NCBI RefSeq assembly: GCF_022539315.1
Contig: NC_066316.1
Span: forward strand, 100,434,179 to 100,498,178
DNA length: 64,000 nt
Source of the DNA: Serinus canaria
Taxonomy: Eukaryota > Chordata > Aves > Passeriformes > Fringillidae
Reading direction: 5' to 3'
Shown here: one piece after another, positions 21,511 through 33,662 of the stretch
Layout of the letters: every line of letters starts with the position of its first letter
Position numbering within the stretch: position 1 is the first letter of the stretch
Position numbers and translations under genes: made by a program
Notes under the pieces: generated by a model
What the model was told of the DNA's origin: nothing
Database searches by the model: none
The model's input: the letters and a program-made list of their open reading frames with translations, nothing else

Positions 21511-24500
21511 GTAAATGTATTGCTATTAAAGCTCAATCCAGTCTAACAGATAATGGACCACCATAACATTGCTGGTAATTAAAACATTGGACAGAGCATC
21601 AGCCCCAGTTTCTTTAAAGAAATTTAGATTGCATGTTAAGGTGTGCCGTCACTGACAGAAGTACCTTAGGTGAATGCAAGGACCTATTTATGTTTATCAG
21701 AGACTAAATGATACAACTGTGACATATGACAGAGCTTACTTTAGCTTTGGACTCAGACCTCGTCACAGGATATGTCAGCCTGCCAGGCTTTCTGGATTAG
21801 TATTTCCAGCCTGTGCTGACTTCATACCATTGATTCTTCAGTTAGGGGTAATCAAAGGTCATTAATAGTGAAAAGTTCACTTTAATTGACCCATCGACTC
21901 ATTTTAATTATGGCAATATAAAAGAGTGTCAGGTGCTAGACCCCTACACGAAGGGTTAGTTAATATGCAGATTCATCCTGGCAGCAACACTGCCTGGATC
22001 CCATTAGCTCTAGCTAAAGGCTGTAGAAGAGTTTCTACTTTATCTCTCAAGCTGAAGAAATAGGAAAAAAAAAATGACTGGTAGAAAAAAAGGTTCTGAA
22101 AATAAAAGTCATATTCAGCAGAAATCTTGGGCTGTTCTTTTATGCTTTTGCATTGTATACAGATAGAAACATGCAGATAAAACTTCTCTGAGTTAGAAGC
22201 ACCAATTATAGAAATGATACCCTTTAAATTTTGCCATGCTACAAGCTTACATACTTACATTGAATAAAGAGGATAATCTTTTACTTTTCCATTTCACAGC
22301 ATGCTAGTAACTTTTTTTTATCTGTAGGAACCCAAAGTTCACTGTCTGCTGATAAGGTACCCCAAGAGCAACAGAAATGTCAAATTTTTGTATACTGCAA
22401 GAGTTCTCAGTACTGAAACCTGATCTTCAGTTTCATTCTCCTGAAAGCCTTAATCTCATACATACCTTTGAACTTTTAATGACTTTCCTAAGAATAATGT
22501 CCAAGATAACAAGAAAGGAAATAATGTAGGGACAAAAAAGTCAGAGAAATAATTGGTTTCATGTTCATATGTGGACTGTCATATATTTCTTTTTTCCTTG
22601 AGATAGAAATAAGATTCCTGTTGATATTTAGGGAACTGTTTGGTTAGCAGCCTTCATAGACTTAAAAAAATCAGGTGTGCTTCACTGAAACAAAAAATGC
22701 TAAGGAAAAGGAATACAGACCTTTTCAAGTTTAAAAGAGTTGCTATATTGACAGGAAGACTCAATGCATGTTCTTGAACTATTCCAATCCTTATATGAGC
22801 TAGTTCCAAACTGAATAGCTCAAAAACATGAAAGAGTTGTTCATTAGTTTTGTTCACAGTGCTCTGTTTTACAAATACAACTAGTCATTTGTGGTACCTC
22901 AGCTTCTCAGTATTTCACTGAAGACCTGTCAGACTGGTTATTTTTTCCAAATATTGTCAAACTTCTGTCTCCTGAAAATAAAGCAGACTCCAGTTAGAAA
23001 CTGAACACTGAAGACAGATTATGTGGAGCTTGGAAAATATTACTCACATATTTTAAAAAGCTTTCATTTATGTAAAATAAATCTTACAAAACATAGAATT
23101 CAATATTCTGTCCTACTGAATATTTAATATATTAGGATTTTTAACCATAAAAGTTATCATAGTGTACTATATGTAAAAAAAAGGTAACTGGTAAGCAGTT
23201 TATCTTAAAAATGAACTCTCTACATCTTGAATGAAGATGTAAAGGTTGAAAATGTATTCTTTAAATCTGATTTATGAACTAATCTACCTTCTGGGTGAGG
23301 TTTCCATTATCATGTGAATAAATGTGTCTACGTAGATCGATGCTTGTGGGATCTCTGGTTGGTTGTTTGGTTTTTTTTTGTACTTTTGCAGAAGAATGGC
23401 TGTGTGTGATCACAGCTAACCCCTACAAGGATACTGGCATCTCTATTATCTGTACATTGAGTGTGATCATTAACTTCTAGCCAGGAAGACAGCAGTAGAA
23501 AAATCAATACAACTTTGGTCAGAGGAAAAATAAGCCAGGGGTGATAGTTGTGGGAACAATCCTTCTACAAATGACATTTTGTCCAATGTCTGAGTGGGGG
23601 CAACGCATCATGATGCAAATGCAGCAGAGAGTGGAGACTTTCTAATTCTAAGACTTACCAGACATAAAAACAGTGTTGGAAATGGCAGAGTGGAACACAT
23701 AATGGCCCTTCCACGAGGGCCTGCACTAGCATATGAAACTGACAAATGATCGCCAATGGAATGATAGTTAAAAATGTCCTTGTAATTCCCGTGGTGTCAG
23801 TGCCACCAGGTGATGTAAATATAAAACATACAATGCAGGCAGTCAATCTGGTTGCTGAGAAGAAGCCCGTGTTCTCTCAGACCTTGGTGAAATGCAAAAT
23901 GTTGCCACATAAAGATCTGATTCACCTGATTTCAATTATCAATATTGACTTAGGCTTTTTTTGGTAGTTAATGGGAGCAGGATATCCGAGCCATGTCATT
24001 CTCTGAAGATGCCTGGATCTCCAGTGGTTTCAGGGGATGTTTAATATAGCTATGATCTTAGTCTACATATTGTAGTGAAAAGGGATAAAAACACAGTGAA
24101 AGGCTCTGATCTCCTCTCCTCCTTCTCCAGTTTTTCTCATAAAAGTTGTACAAAGAGCCTAAGTTACTCATCTGGACAAGTTCAGAGGACAACTCATCCC
24201 ATATCAACACGTATGTAATAAAATCACACACTGCAAATGCTTTTCTCTCTCCTGTTCAGTGTTTACACAACTAAGATTAACTTCAGGAGTAGCTCACAAA
24301 GATGAGAGCAACTGAGAAAAAATTGTCCTGAAATTACATGCTTTCTTCCCTGCCAAACCAATAAATCTTGGTCTACTGCGTTGGAGAATGCTCTATGATC
24401 CCAAAACAATGACAGTCTGAAATAGATTATAAATAATAGATAAACCCTGTTATTAAACAAACAATAAATTACACAGAAATTATGTTGGAGCTATAAACAA

Positions 24501-27500
24501 CATATTAATAAAAAAAATTAGCAATTTTAAAAGGTCTGCTGAATCATTTGCCCAATTCTAATCACATAGAGAGCCAGGAAAACCTGCTGCCCTCTAGTAA
24601 GTTTACAGAACTCAATTATTTTAAGGATTTCTCAGGAACTGATTGCCAGAGCATCTGGACATCTTACAATAAATTAAAAGCAAATATTAATTACACAACT
24701 ATCCATTCAGATGGCTCAATGCACTTTAGCTGCCATTTATTTGTCTCACAAAGGACCAGCATACTGACATGTTAGTTAATTGAATGCTTGATTGAACAAG
24801 TAAACCTTACACTATACTACAGCCTGCCAAATTTAAATTCTGGTGGCCTGCCAGAGGAATGGTTTTTCACTGTGAGAACCCAGCACTGATTTCTTAGAAA
24901 ATGTTAATCTGAGGGCTTGTTCTACAAGAGTATAACTTTTATGAGGTGATACAATGGGAGAGCTGTTCTAATGTATATGATGTAATGATATGAGAGATGA
25001 TTTCCATAACACTTAAAGTTTTAAATATTGTTAATGAAATCTTCAAGCATGTCTAAGAAAAAGTTATCAGCACATATTTACAAATTCCTGTTTTATGCAC
25101 ATTGCAGCAGATTCTGTTAAAAAAATAAGAACATACATTCTTTATTTGCTGAGAACTCTCAGGTGATTGTTGGCATTGGTTTTACCTTAATCTCAGGTAG
25201 GATACATGGAGACAGACAGAGAAGATATGGATAAATAATACAGATTACATTTGAAATTATGCTTTGTTCTGGGAAAAAGAAGCTTGCAGCCTTCTAGAAT
25301 ATCAGCTGGGTAACCTTACTAGTAAAGACTGTATTATGCTCTATATTTCTATAGATGACAGGATGTCCAGTCAGATATATATTGTCTTCATCAAAACTTG
25401 TTTAGATAGTGTTAGTGATAGTACAGCAAGGAGACAGCAGATTGCTTTCAGGAGACTGAAGTGTAAGAAATTATTGTAGCCACTTATAATTGAGTTAGTA
25501 TGCTTTAAGATTAAAAACTTATATTAGCTTTTACTCAAAACAATGAGAAAAAATTGATTGACATTTTACCAGAGCTCTGAGAAATCTCAGATCCTAAAGC
25601 TGAGGTCCTTACTTTGAGCTAAAGTAAGCTGAAGAAAGCCAAAAATAAGACAGAATTAAAGGCAGGCAGAAGACCCAAGTTTCATACCCTTAATTCCTCA
25701 AGTGATTAACTGCTCATATGTTCAATGATTTATTCATTAACCAGATTCTTGTTTAGTCATTTGCAAGCAGAGGAAGCAGTTTGCTCTTTTGTAGCATATA
25801 GTGTAGTTCACTTTCTTACATCATACGTAAAGTTTTATTTAAAAGAATTCATGCAACTCCCACAATCTCCTCTGCTTTATTCCTGTGACATGTGGATTAT
25901 TGAAGATGTCTGTGGCTCATGAGGGTATGGTGGCACAAAGAGTAGATGTTTTGTGAAATCCATTTATGTATAGCAAAAAGACTAACTTTTTTTGAGGATT
26001 GGACAAGGCTTTTCAAGTGATTCCACTCTCATGGTTCAAAATCAGTTCACTAGCTGAAGACTTGTCATAGAAAAGTGCTATATGAAGTCCATCTTTCATG
26101 GTTTGAAACTGCCAGTTTCTATTAGAAGCAACGTCAAATTCATTTCCCCGTTTGTGCCTAGTACATTTAAACTAATTGCCTTCCTGTCCTCAAACTTCAA
26201 AGTTACAGTAGCTGTTGCTTTTCTTCAAAGGAAAGATAGTCTTATATGTTTTGATGGCAATGCCATTTCACATTCTGTCAATGCAAATCTCTTTGACAAG
26301 ACTGGTGACCTGCGGGTGAGTGCTCAGGCAGCAGGTGGTAAACCATTTGTCCTCCTTGTCATGTTCTTAGATCAGCACATTCCACTCACAGAAGTGGAGA
26401 GAAAGGCCACAAACTTTCAAAGACAGTCTTACTTTGTAAAATCACAGAAACAGTCACATCTTTGTCTTTTCTAAAGCAGAAAAGCTGTTATTTCTCAGGT
26501 ACCTTGTTCTTGGTTTGACAGTCCCTTATAATATAGAAAATTCCTTATAATATATAATTATCACATATAATACATGTATTTTATTATGTATAATGCTTGA
26601 TATGCTTGAATTCCTGTCTTTCCCCACTGTCACGCAGCTTTGAATCTGATGAAAATGGAATTAAAATTTGGTTTTTGCTATAACTTGATAACTGCAATTT
26701 TGAGCCAGGCCTGAATGGTTACAGAAGTAATTCTGATGTGGACAGTATTTCCTGTGCTCTTTTGTCCATCAGCATTCCAACTTACCTCACCTGTACAGTC
26801 ACCCACCCCTGGTATAGTGTGATGGATGATATCCCAAATGCAAAATTTGTGTCACTGTGCAGGGAATCACAGAAAATTCAGTAGCATTAAAAACAGGATT
26901 ATGTGCTTGCATTCATTATCATCCTTGGAGGCAAACATGCTATAGCCCTGGTCCTTTTCCCAGTGCTGTTCAATACATAGAATTAAGGCGCAATTGAATG
27001 AAATACATGGACATCATCTGGAGCTGTAATCAGAACCCAAGCCTGCCTGTAGAAGCTGGAAGAGTTCAAGCCAAAGCCCATCAAAGTCAATAGACACTCT
27101 TTCATCTGTTTCAAAAGGTTTTGAATGAGAGCCAGACTTGCTTCTGAAGCTCTCTCTAGACTCAATTTGTTCATGGCTATAGTCTGCCTGTAGTTGCCAT
27201 GGTACAGAACATGAAACTACTTAAAATGAGGAAGATATTGAAGTGCTAATGCTGCACAGTTCAAAGTATCAAAGGTGAATTTAAGTAATAAAAAATTCTA
27301 GCTACCTCTCTGCAAGTTCTTTTCTTCACCTCCTGATTTCTCTGTATTGAATTTGAGTTCATAGCTAACCAAAGCAAGACGGTGACAGGAAGCATTTTTA
27401 TATCCTTACTTCACTGCTCAACTGTACTTTCTTCAAGTTTATTGTAATGGTATATGCTCTGATAGATCAGATGCCATCAATCACTTTATCAAATCCCATC

Positions 27501-27912
27501 AAGCAGTGACATTTCCTATCTAGAAAGAAAGATGAATAAAGGATACCCAGATTAAAAACTGATATGCAGAAATCTTAAATGCTCCCTTCATGAATTTCAG
27601 AGTTGACTGAAAATTATCAAATGAAAATGGCTGCCTGAAAAATTCCAACAATACTTCATAGTCCCTGCTTCAGTTATTCCTCAAGAAGGATAGAAAAGGA
27701 ATCAGAAATAAAGGTAGTATTGAAACCGAATTATCATTTACAGTAATAAAATTTGTACCAGGTCTTTATTCACAGGCTTGAATTTCACTTTTTTTCATTA
27801 CTGGAAAAATGTACAAATATATTTAAATAATCCCATCTTGAAACAAAAAGTGATAATATAAATTTCTCAAAAAAATGCAGTAGTTAACATTTGTTTTATT
27901 AAATTTAACTAG

Positions 27913-27933
27913 TCATTCATTCATTCATTCATT
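27913..27933 (+). repeat. (TCAT)5 microsatellite
   Basis: Five tandem TCAT units followed by a partial unit. It is probably polymorphic in length. Confidence 0.95.
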
Positions 27934-30085
27934 GACTCATTATGAGTACACTTCAAAGTAAGATTTGAAAATGCAAATAGAAACCCAAATACTTCAGAAA
28001 TCCTCATTATTTTTATGAAAACACTTTTTCAGTTGTAAGTAGATATAATTAGTTTTATTTCCAGCTTGCATTTGAAGATTAGAACATTTTAACAGGTAAC
28101 CAAAATAAATCTCTTATCTCATACTTTTAGATATTACATTAAACTTCTGCTGATCAAATTGTCTTTTCATAACTTCTCCTGAAATTAAGATTATCTCTTG
28201 ATCTGGACAAATAATTGTGGTTGGTTAATTCTGGTCATGGTATCAAAAACTAAGCTATGTAAATATTCACACATGATCTTCAAAGTTGTATCTTTTACTC
28301 TTTCAGACATAAGCATCAACCAATGGCACAGTAAAATCTATTTGGATTTTGGGGCATGTTATACTTTTCTATGCCTGTAATTTGCATTACATTTACATCT
28401 AAAAAACAAAAAAAAGGACAAACACCTGCTGTAGTAATGCTAGTTCCTGGACTCTTCATAAACAAGTAGAAGTACTTTTAAAAAAATTATTAGTTAAGTT
28501 GCCTATTGCCATCCAGTTTAACATACAGCAGTGAACAGCAGAGTGCCTGCTTAAGATTCTGAAGCAGCCATACCATCTGCTCTTTGATTCAGCAGAAAAC
28601 ATGAGAGCAGACTACATTTTGGGATTTATTGTAAGTCCTCACCCAATAGTTCTCTTCTGAGGTCTGCATAATCCACCTGGTCAGCTCACTCGGCTTCTCA
28701 GGCTCTAAAATGCTGCAGATGTCAGCTCTGCAGTCAGCCTTACAATTCATGATGCAGAAAGACTTGCATCAAGATATTGCTCCATTGTGGAACATCAAAT
28801 TAGAGCTGATTTTTTTACTTCCATACACCTGCATTCAAGTTCTTATTATTAGGAACCATAGTATTTCCCTACTGGAGGAAAGAAGGAGGCAGGAGGGAGA
28901 GAAGTGAGGAGCAGAGTATCTGTAATTTTTATGCTACACAGTCCTGAAGCTTTTCTTGGTAGAAGAGGTGGAATAACAATATCAGTTCTAATGAAGAGAC
29001 CAAAATTACTGAAGTAATGAATTGAAACTTCATGGAGCTTTTGGGACCAAATAACATAAGTGGAATGGCCATCAGACACTGTTTCCTACCAACACCTTTT
29101 TTTTCATGTGATAGGTGAGTCTCTCACTGGAGACTCACTTTTGCCTATTAAGTTTGCCAAGGTTGCTTGTTTTCTCCTTCTCTGTGTGCACGTGTATGAT
29201 TCCTTATCTTTAAGTTCTAGAAGACTCTAGAAGGCAATAAACCTCAACCAAACAAAAAAATGGTTGCCTGTAAAAATAAGCCTCACTTTTGTCTTGACCC
29301 TTGGGTAGATTGCTCCAATGCTGCCTTAGCATACTGAAGTACTGAAATCAACAGCAAATGAAAAAAGAACCCAAACCAAGCCTTCCTCCCATCTTCCCCA
29401 CCCCACCCTGACATCCATTTTTTATTCCCAGGGTCTACAGATTTTCCTGCTGAAGTCCAATAGATCAGGGAGTCATCTAGTGGACAAACAAAGGATTTTT
29501 TAATAAATCTACTACTCTGGAGGTCTTGCCTGTCCTCATCTCTTGTAGGCTACCTCAGACACTAACAGCAGATGAGAATCAGGCAGCAGTGAGTGAAGTG
29601 GCTGTTGGAGGAAATAAAAAGGGAAATTAAATCCTGTCCTCTGCTGAAGAAATAAAACAGTGCACTCTCTCAGGGTCATTTTAAAGTTAATGTCAGCTGA
29701 AAATTTGAGCATGACTATATCAGCCACTGAAGAGTACTGAGAATTAAAGTCTTAGCTTGACCATGGCAATTATTCATGATTTGGTGACACCAATGGCTTA
29801 ATATAAATTTTATATATCCATGTAACTGAAAGGTAGAAAGTCTTAGGAACTTATCTTTTCAGTTTCCCTCTATAGGTACACAATGCAAGTCAACAAATAA
29901 GAACTAGGCACTTCCCTAGGTTATTAGTTTTTATGCTTTGTCCAGCTGTATCCCCTAAACTGGGCTTCATCTTCCTTTACTCAATGAACTTTTGAGTCTG
30001 TAAATTGAGTTTAAAATTTCAAACCTTAAAAGCCAAATATGATATTATTTACATTTGATTTTGAAAGTATTTTTTTCTTGATAGA

Positions 30086-30815
30086 TTAATCCATGTGTTT
30101 TTCTAACTCACTAAGACATCTTTTTACAGTGACCAACACCTGAGGCTCTAAAAGAATATGCAGATATTTATCTTTTTCTCTTCCAATTTTAAAAAAAGCC
30201 ACAATATCCTCTCCACAAAACTCATTACAATTGATTATAATTCCAAACACTCTGGAGAACTTACAAACACCCATTTCCTCTTTGTTTTCTATTAAATTCC
30301 TGTCTCAGCATTTACCATTTTTTTGATATCCTGCCTCCATTTCTCATGTAAAATCAATTCTTGTTCTATGATACAAGAATTTCCCAATCTACTTTCGATA
30401 TATTACTAATGATTTTCTATCCTAGTTTTTTCACAGTGTTAAGGAAGGGAAACACTGTGGTTTTATTATGAGTTTTTCTAGACCTAGTTTTTATGGCTGT
30501 CTTCTGAGTCCTTCCATTTAGTAAAACTTTTCTTGTGCCTTCAGGATACCTCATACAAGGCTCCAAATATTCCTTGCTTATTTGGGACACAGGTTTGTAG
30601 AATGGCACTGTAAATCTCCCTGTATACTCTATGATATTTTTTATACCTCTTAATACCTTCCTTGGTTCAAAAGCAAGTTTGCTTCCTTGAAGCAAATTCT
30701 TAGTAACTCTTAAATTCTCAAGATAATAATTAAGTCTCCTCCCAGGTTTTACTTTTCTCCTATAGATTATAAAGACTTTTGGCAGGATTTCCACAGTATC
30801 TGACACCAATTTAGG
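30086..30815 (-). other. Possible ancient retroviral-like remnant
   Basis: On the minus strand the sequence entering from the high-coordinate side reads CCTAAATTGGTGTCAGA (complement of about 30803-30819). This resembles the tRNA-Leu primer-binding site start TGGTGTCAG of ERV-L elements. A 130-codon frame without an ATG start follows (30417-30809), and further on a 62-codon frame (30086-30274). This order is what a decayed 5' leader plus gag region would show. No LTR could be delimited, no gag motif or zinc knuckle is visible, and there is no pol. This is a weak hypothesis; it may be ordinary AT-rich DNA. Confidence 0.2.
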
Positions 30816-33636
30816 GCCAGTAAGAAAAGGACAGATTAAGAGTTTTGGACAGCTATCTTACACACTTACTGTAGCCAAATTATTTCTTTTTCCTCAGAGT
30901 CTCTCTGCTACATCATGTTGTAAAACTCAAAAATTTTGCAAAATACAGAAGAACTTCCAAATTGTTTCCAGATAATGATTTTTTTTCCTCCCACAGCAAA
31001 ATATTTTGAAGTTCCATTTTCAGAGGAAAGCAATAAATGAATTGCAGGTTTTCAATTATTAAATATTTAAATAAGCTGTTTGGCCTCAATCCCAAATGGC
31101 TGCAATAAGTCAGTGTTAGAGAACAATTAAAATACTAAAAATTCATAAATAAGGGTGCAACAAACTTGCCACATTAATTTGAAAGACTTTCTGTGATCAC
31201 CTATGTAACACTCTACCAGATCACTGCAAACCATCTTAAGTGTCAGGTTTTCAATTTGCAAAACCTTGCATGCAGTATTGTAATATCTGCTGTCACTTTC
31301 TTCCATGTTTCTTTGCCTTCCAGAGTGCAACCAAAATTTTTACTTGCTGCTTCTTTTGATCTAGGCTGGTTTTCTACAGGTTCATTAAAGCCAATGAGTT
31401 TTATTTTCTTCTTTCAAATACCTAGTGCCTAGGTATACATACATATGTGGATTATCTTGTGGTGCTCTGAGGGAATGGGCTGGCCATGAGAAAAATGCAG
31501 AATAAGTTTTGAACTATCATTAAACAGGTTTGCTGAGAAAAATGGAGCAAAGGTGCTGCTTTGCTGCTCCTCTAGCTATAACAAATGGTACTGACTGGCA
31601 CAATGGGGCATTCAGCATGTTGGCACACCCCTTCCAGTGCTGGTAAAGGAGTCACATACAGTCACTGTTTTGTTCTTTTCTATTTTTCTGTTACTTTGTC
31701 CTTGCTCTTCTGTTGATAACCCATAGGGTCACCTCTCCAGACACCCATTCAGGATCTACAGCAATCCCACCAACCACAAATAGACACACAGCTGGAATTA
31801 AATTCAACTCTCTTTGTCAGACAGGGCCAGAGATGGGATGCCAAACAAAGAGATGATAAGACCCCTTGCTTGGTGAGAAGTGGCCAAGCCTATATTAGAA
31901 GTATATATTGTCTTTTCATTACACTTATGGACCACCAGAAAGCTGCAGGCTCTCCACAGCAGATTTCTGGAGTTCTTAGGCTCCAAACACACGGGAAAAA
32001 TCTTACATATATTCCAGAGATAACATTCCACTTTTCTTCCCCAACAAATAGCACATTATGATCTTTAAGTACCACATTGATAAAACTTTTCATTCAATTT
32101 AACCTTCGAAACATCCTCCCTGTCTCTCCCCCAGATATAATTTGTGAGTTCAGCAGGGAATATCATTATTGAACAATGAGTGTTTCTCAGAAAAAGGACA
32201 ACATAGTGAGCTTGGAGAATAAGCAGCTTTTCAGTTTTCTCTCACTAAATCCCTCTTGTAAATTTACTTGAACTCTGATGAGAAAAAGACAGCTGCATTC
32301 AAGAGGAGTCAGACCGTGTGAGTCACAAGGAGCATTTATTCCCTGAAAGAAATGAGACAGAAAGCAGTTCTTTTACTCTGCCATTGATAGGGGTTCAAAA
32401 TGTTGGTGGTGCTGGCAAGCATAACTGCCTGCTAAAAAACTTCAGGGGAGAATAATCTAGTCTTGCCTCAGACATGAAAACATTAACATTTCAGAAGAAG
32501 CATCACTGTGTGATTTCAGCCTAAAAATTATTTCAAGGAGAGTGCTAGTGTCAAACAGCTGGTATGAATAGACAAGTGGCTCAGAAGTGTTTCTAAAGTC
32601 TGCTCTTTTTTTTATTCTTTTTCCTCTTCTTCTGGATTCTTAGGGAAATATGTGCTTTGTGTCCATTTATAGCATCTAGCATGTAATTATCACTAAACTG
32701 ACTGGCAATTGAATCAGGCTGTCTTAATCACTCATGAAAACTGTTAAATAAATAAATAAAAACAGTCCTCTAAGGAGCAAATTGACAGCACAAGAATAAT
32801 GAGAAGTTCAGTCATTAGGGAGGTAAATAGAAGTAGGACTTCATTTTATAAGGATTTGTTGTGATCAGCATTATCCACAATTACATTGCAAGTTTTTTAA
32901 AAGTTGTAATGGCAGCACTAATGGCTACAGAACTGAAAGAGCTCAGCCCACAACAGGCAAAAGCTGATAACTTACCTTTATGCTGTAGTGAGAGTGATAC
33001 TGTCAGAGGTAGTGGCTAAAAAGCCATCAGGAGAGTGTGTGAGCTGCTCTACACACAGGCTGAACATCACTGGAAAGTGACACTCCTGTCTCCAGTCATT
33101 GAATCTGGTGTAGGTAAAAGGTTTCCCTGTCAGCAGAGGAATCAGCTTGTGTTTTCACTGAACTTAAAGAATATGCCAGTCTGTGGAAGTTTGTAATGTT
33201 CAACACTGACTTCCTTTATACTTTGTTCATCCATCTGTGCTCAGAGAACTGCCCATTTTGGGAGTTACACATTTCTTGTTTTTACAGGGAAGTGTCAACC
33301 TTGATCTGCTGCCAGAATGTTTAGAGGGCTGAACAGCTCAGAAAGGGAGAGGTTTATAGAGATAGCTCCAAGTCCTGAAGTAAGAATTAGGCAGAAACAG
33401 TATTCAGTGCAGGATTTTAATATCTGGCCTCTGAAGATGTTAAATATCAGTGGTAGACTGTGAAGAAAATGGAAAATCTAGATCTTCTGTAAATCCATAT
33501 GGGATCAGTAGGACAACAATGACTTTAAATGATTATTGTAACTATTTTCCTCATCAACCCTCCCAGTATGATGTGATCTGAGAAGGCAGACTGATGGGTG
33601 AGAGGCACAAACATCTGGACCTGTGGGAAGTAGCTT

Positions 33637-33662
33637 CCATTGGCCACTACCATTGGCCACTA
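33637..33662 (+). repeat. 13-bp perfect tandem duplication
   Basis: The unit CCATTGGCCACTA occurs twice without a gap (33637-33649 and 33650-33662). Each copy holds ATTGG, the reverse complement of CCAAT. It is probably a simple slippage duplication. Confidence 0.9.

Larger units (their letters stand above)
15885..30085. other. Low-repeat intergenic desert downstream of LRATD1
   Basis: About 14 kb of AT-rich DNA with no gene and no recognisable transposon. Open frames are short (130 codons at most, 26082-26474 +) and lack domains or exon structure. The low repeat load next to a developmental-type gene suggests a regulatory landscape. Stretches that look enhancer-like, with clustered TAAT or octamer cores, lie near 21860-22060, 23580-23640 and 24540-24800 and are discussed in the findings. 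Minor low-complexity tracts include alternating AT/AC sequence near 20490-20575 and a CTTATAATATA duplication near 26520-26560. Confidence 0.6.

Noticed and set aside
26082..26474. 130-codon + frame in the desert
   Set aside because: No recognisable domain, no splice or promoter context, and ordinary AT-rich composition. Taken as chance.
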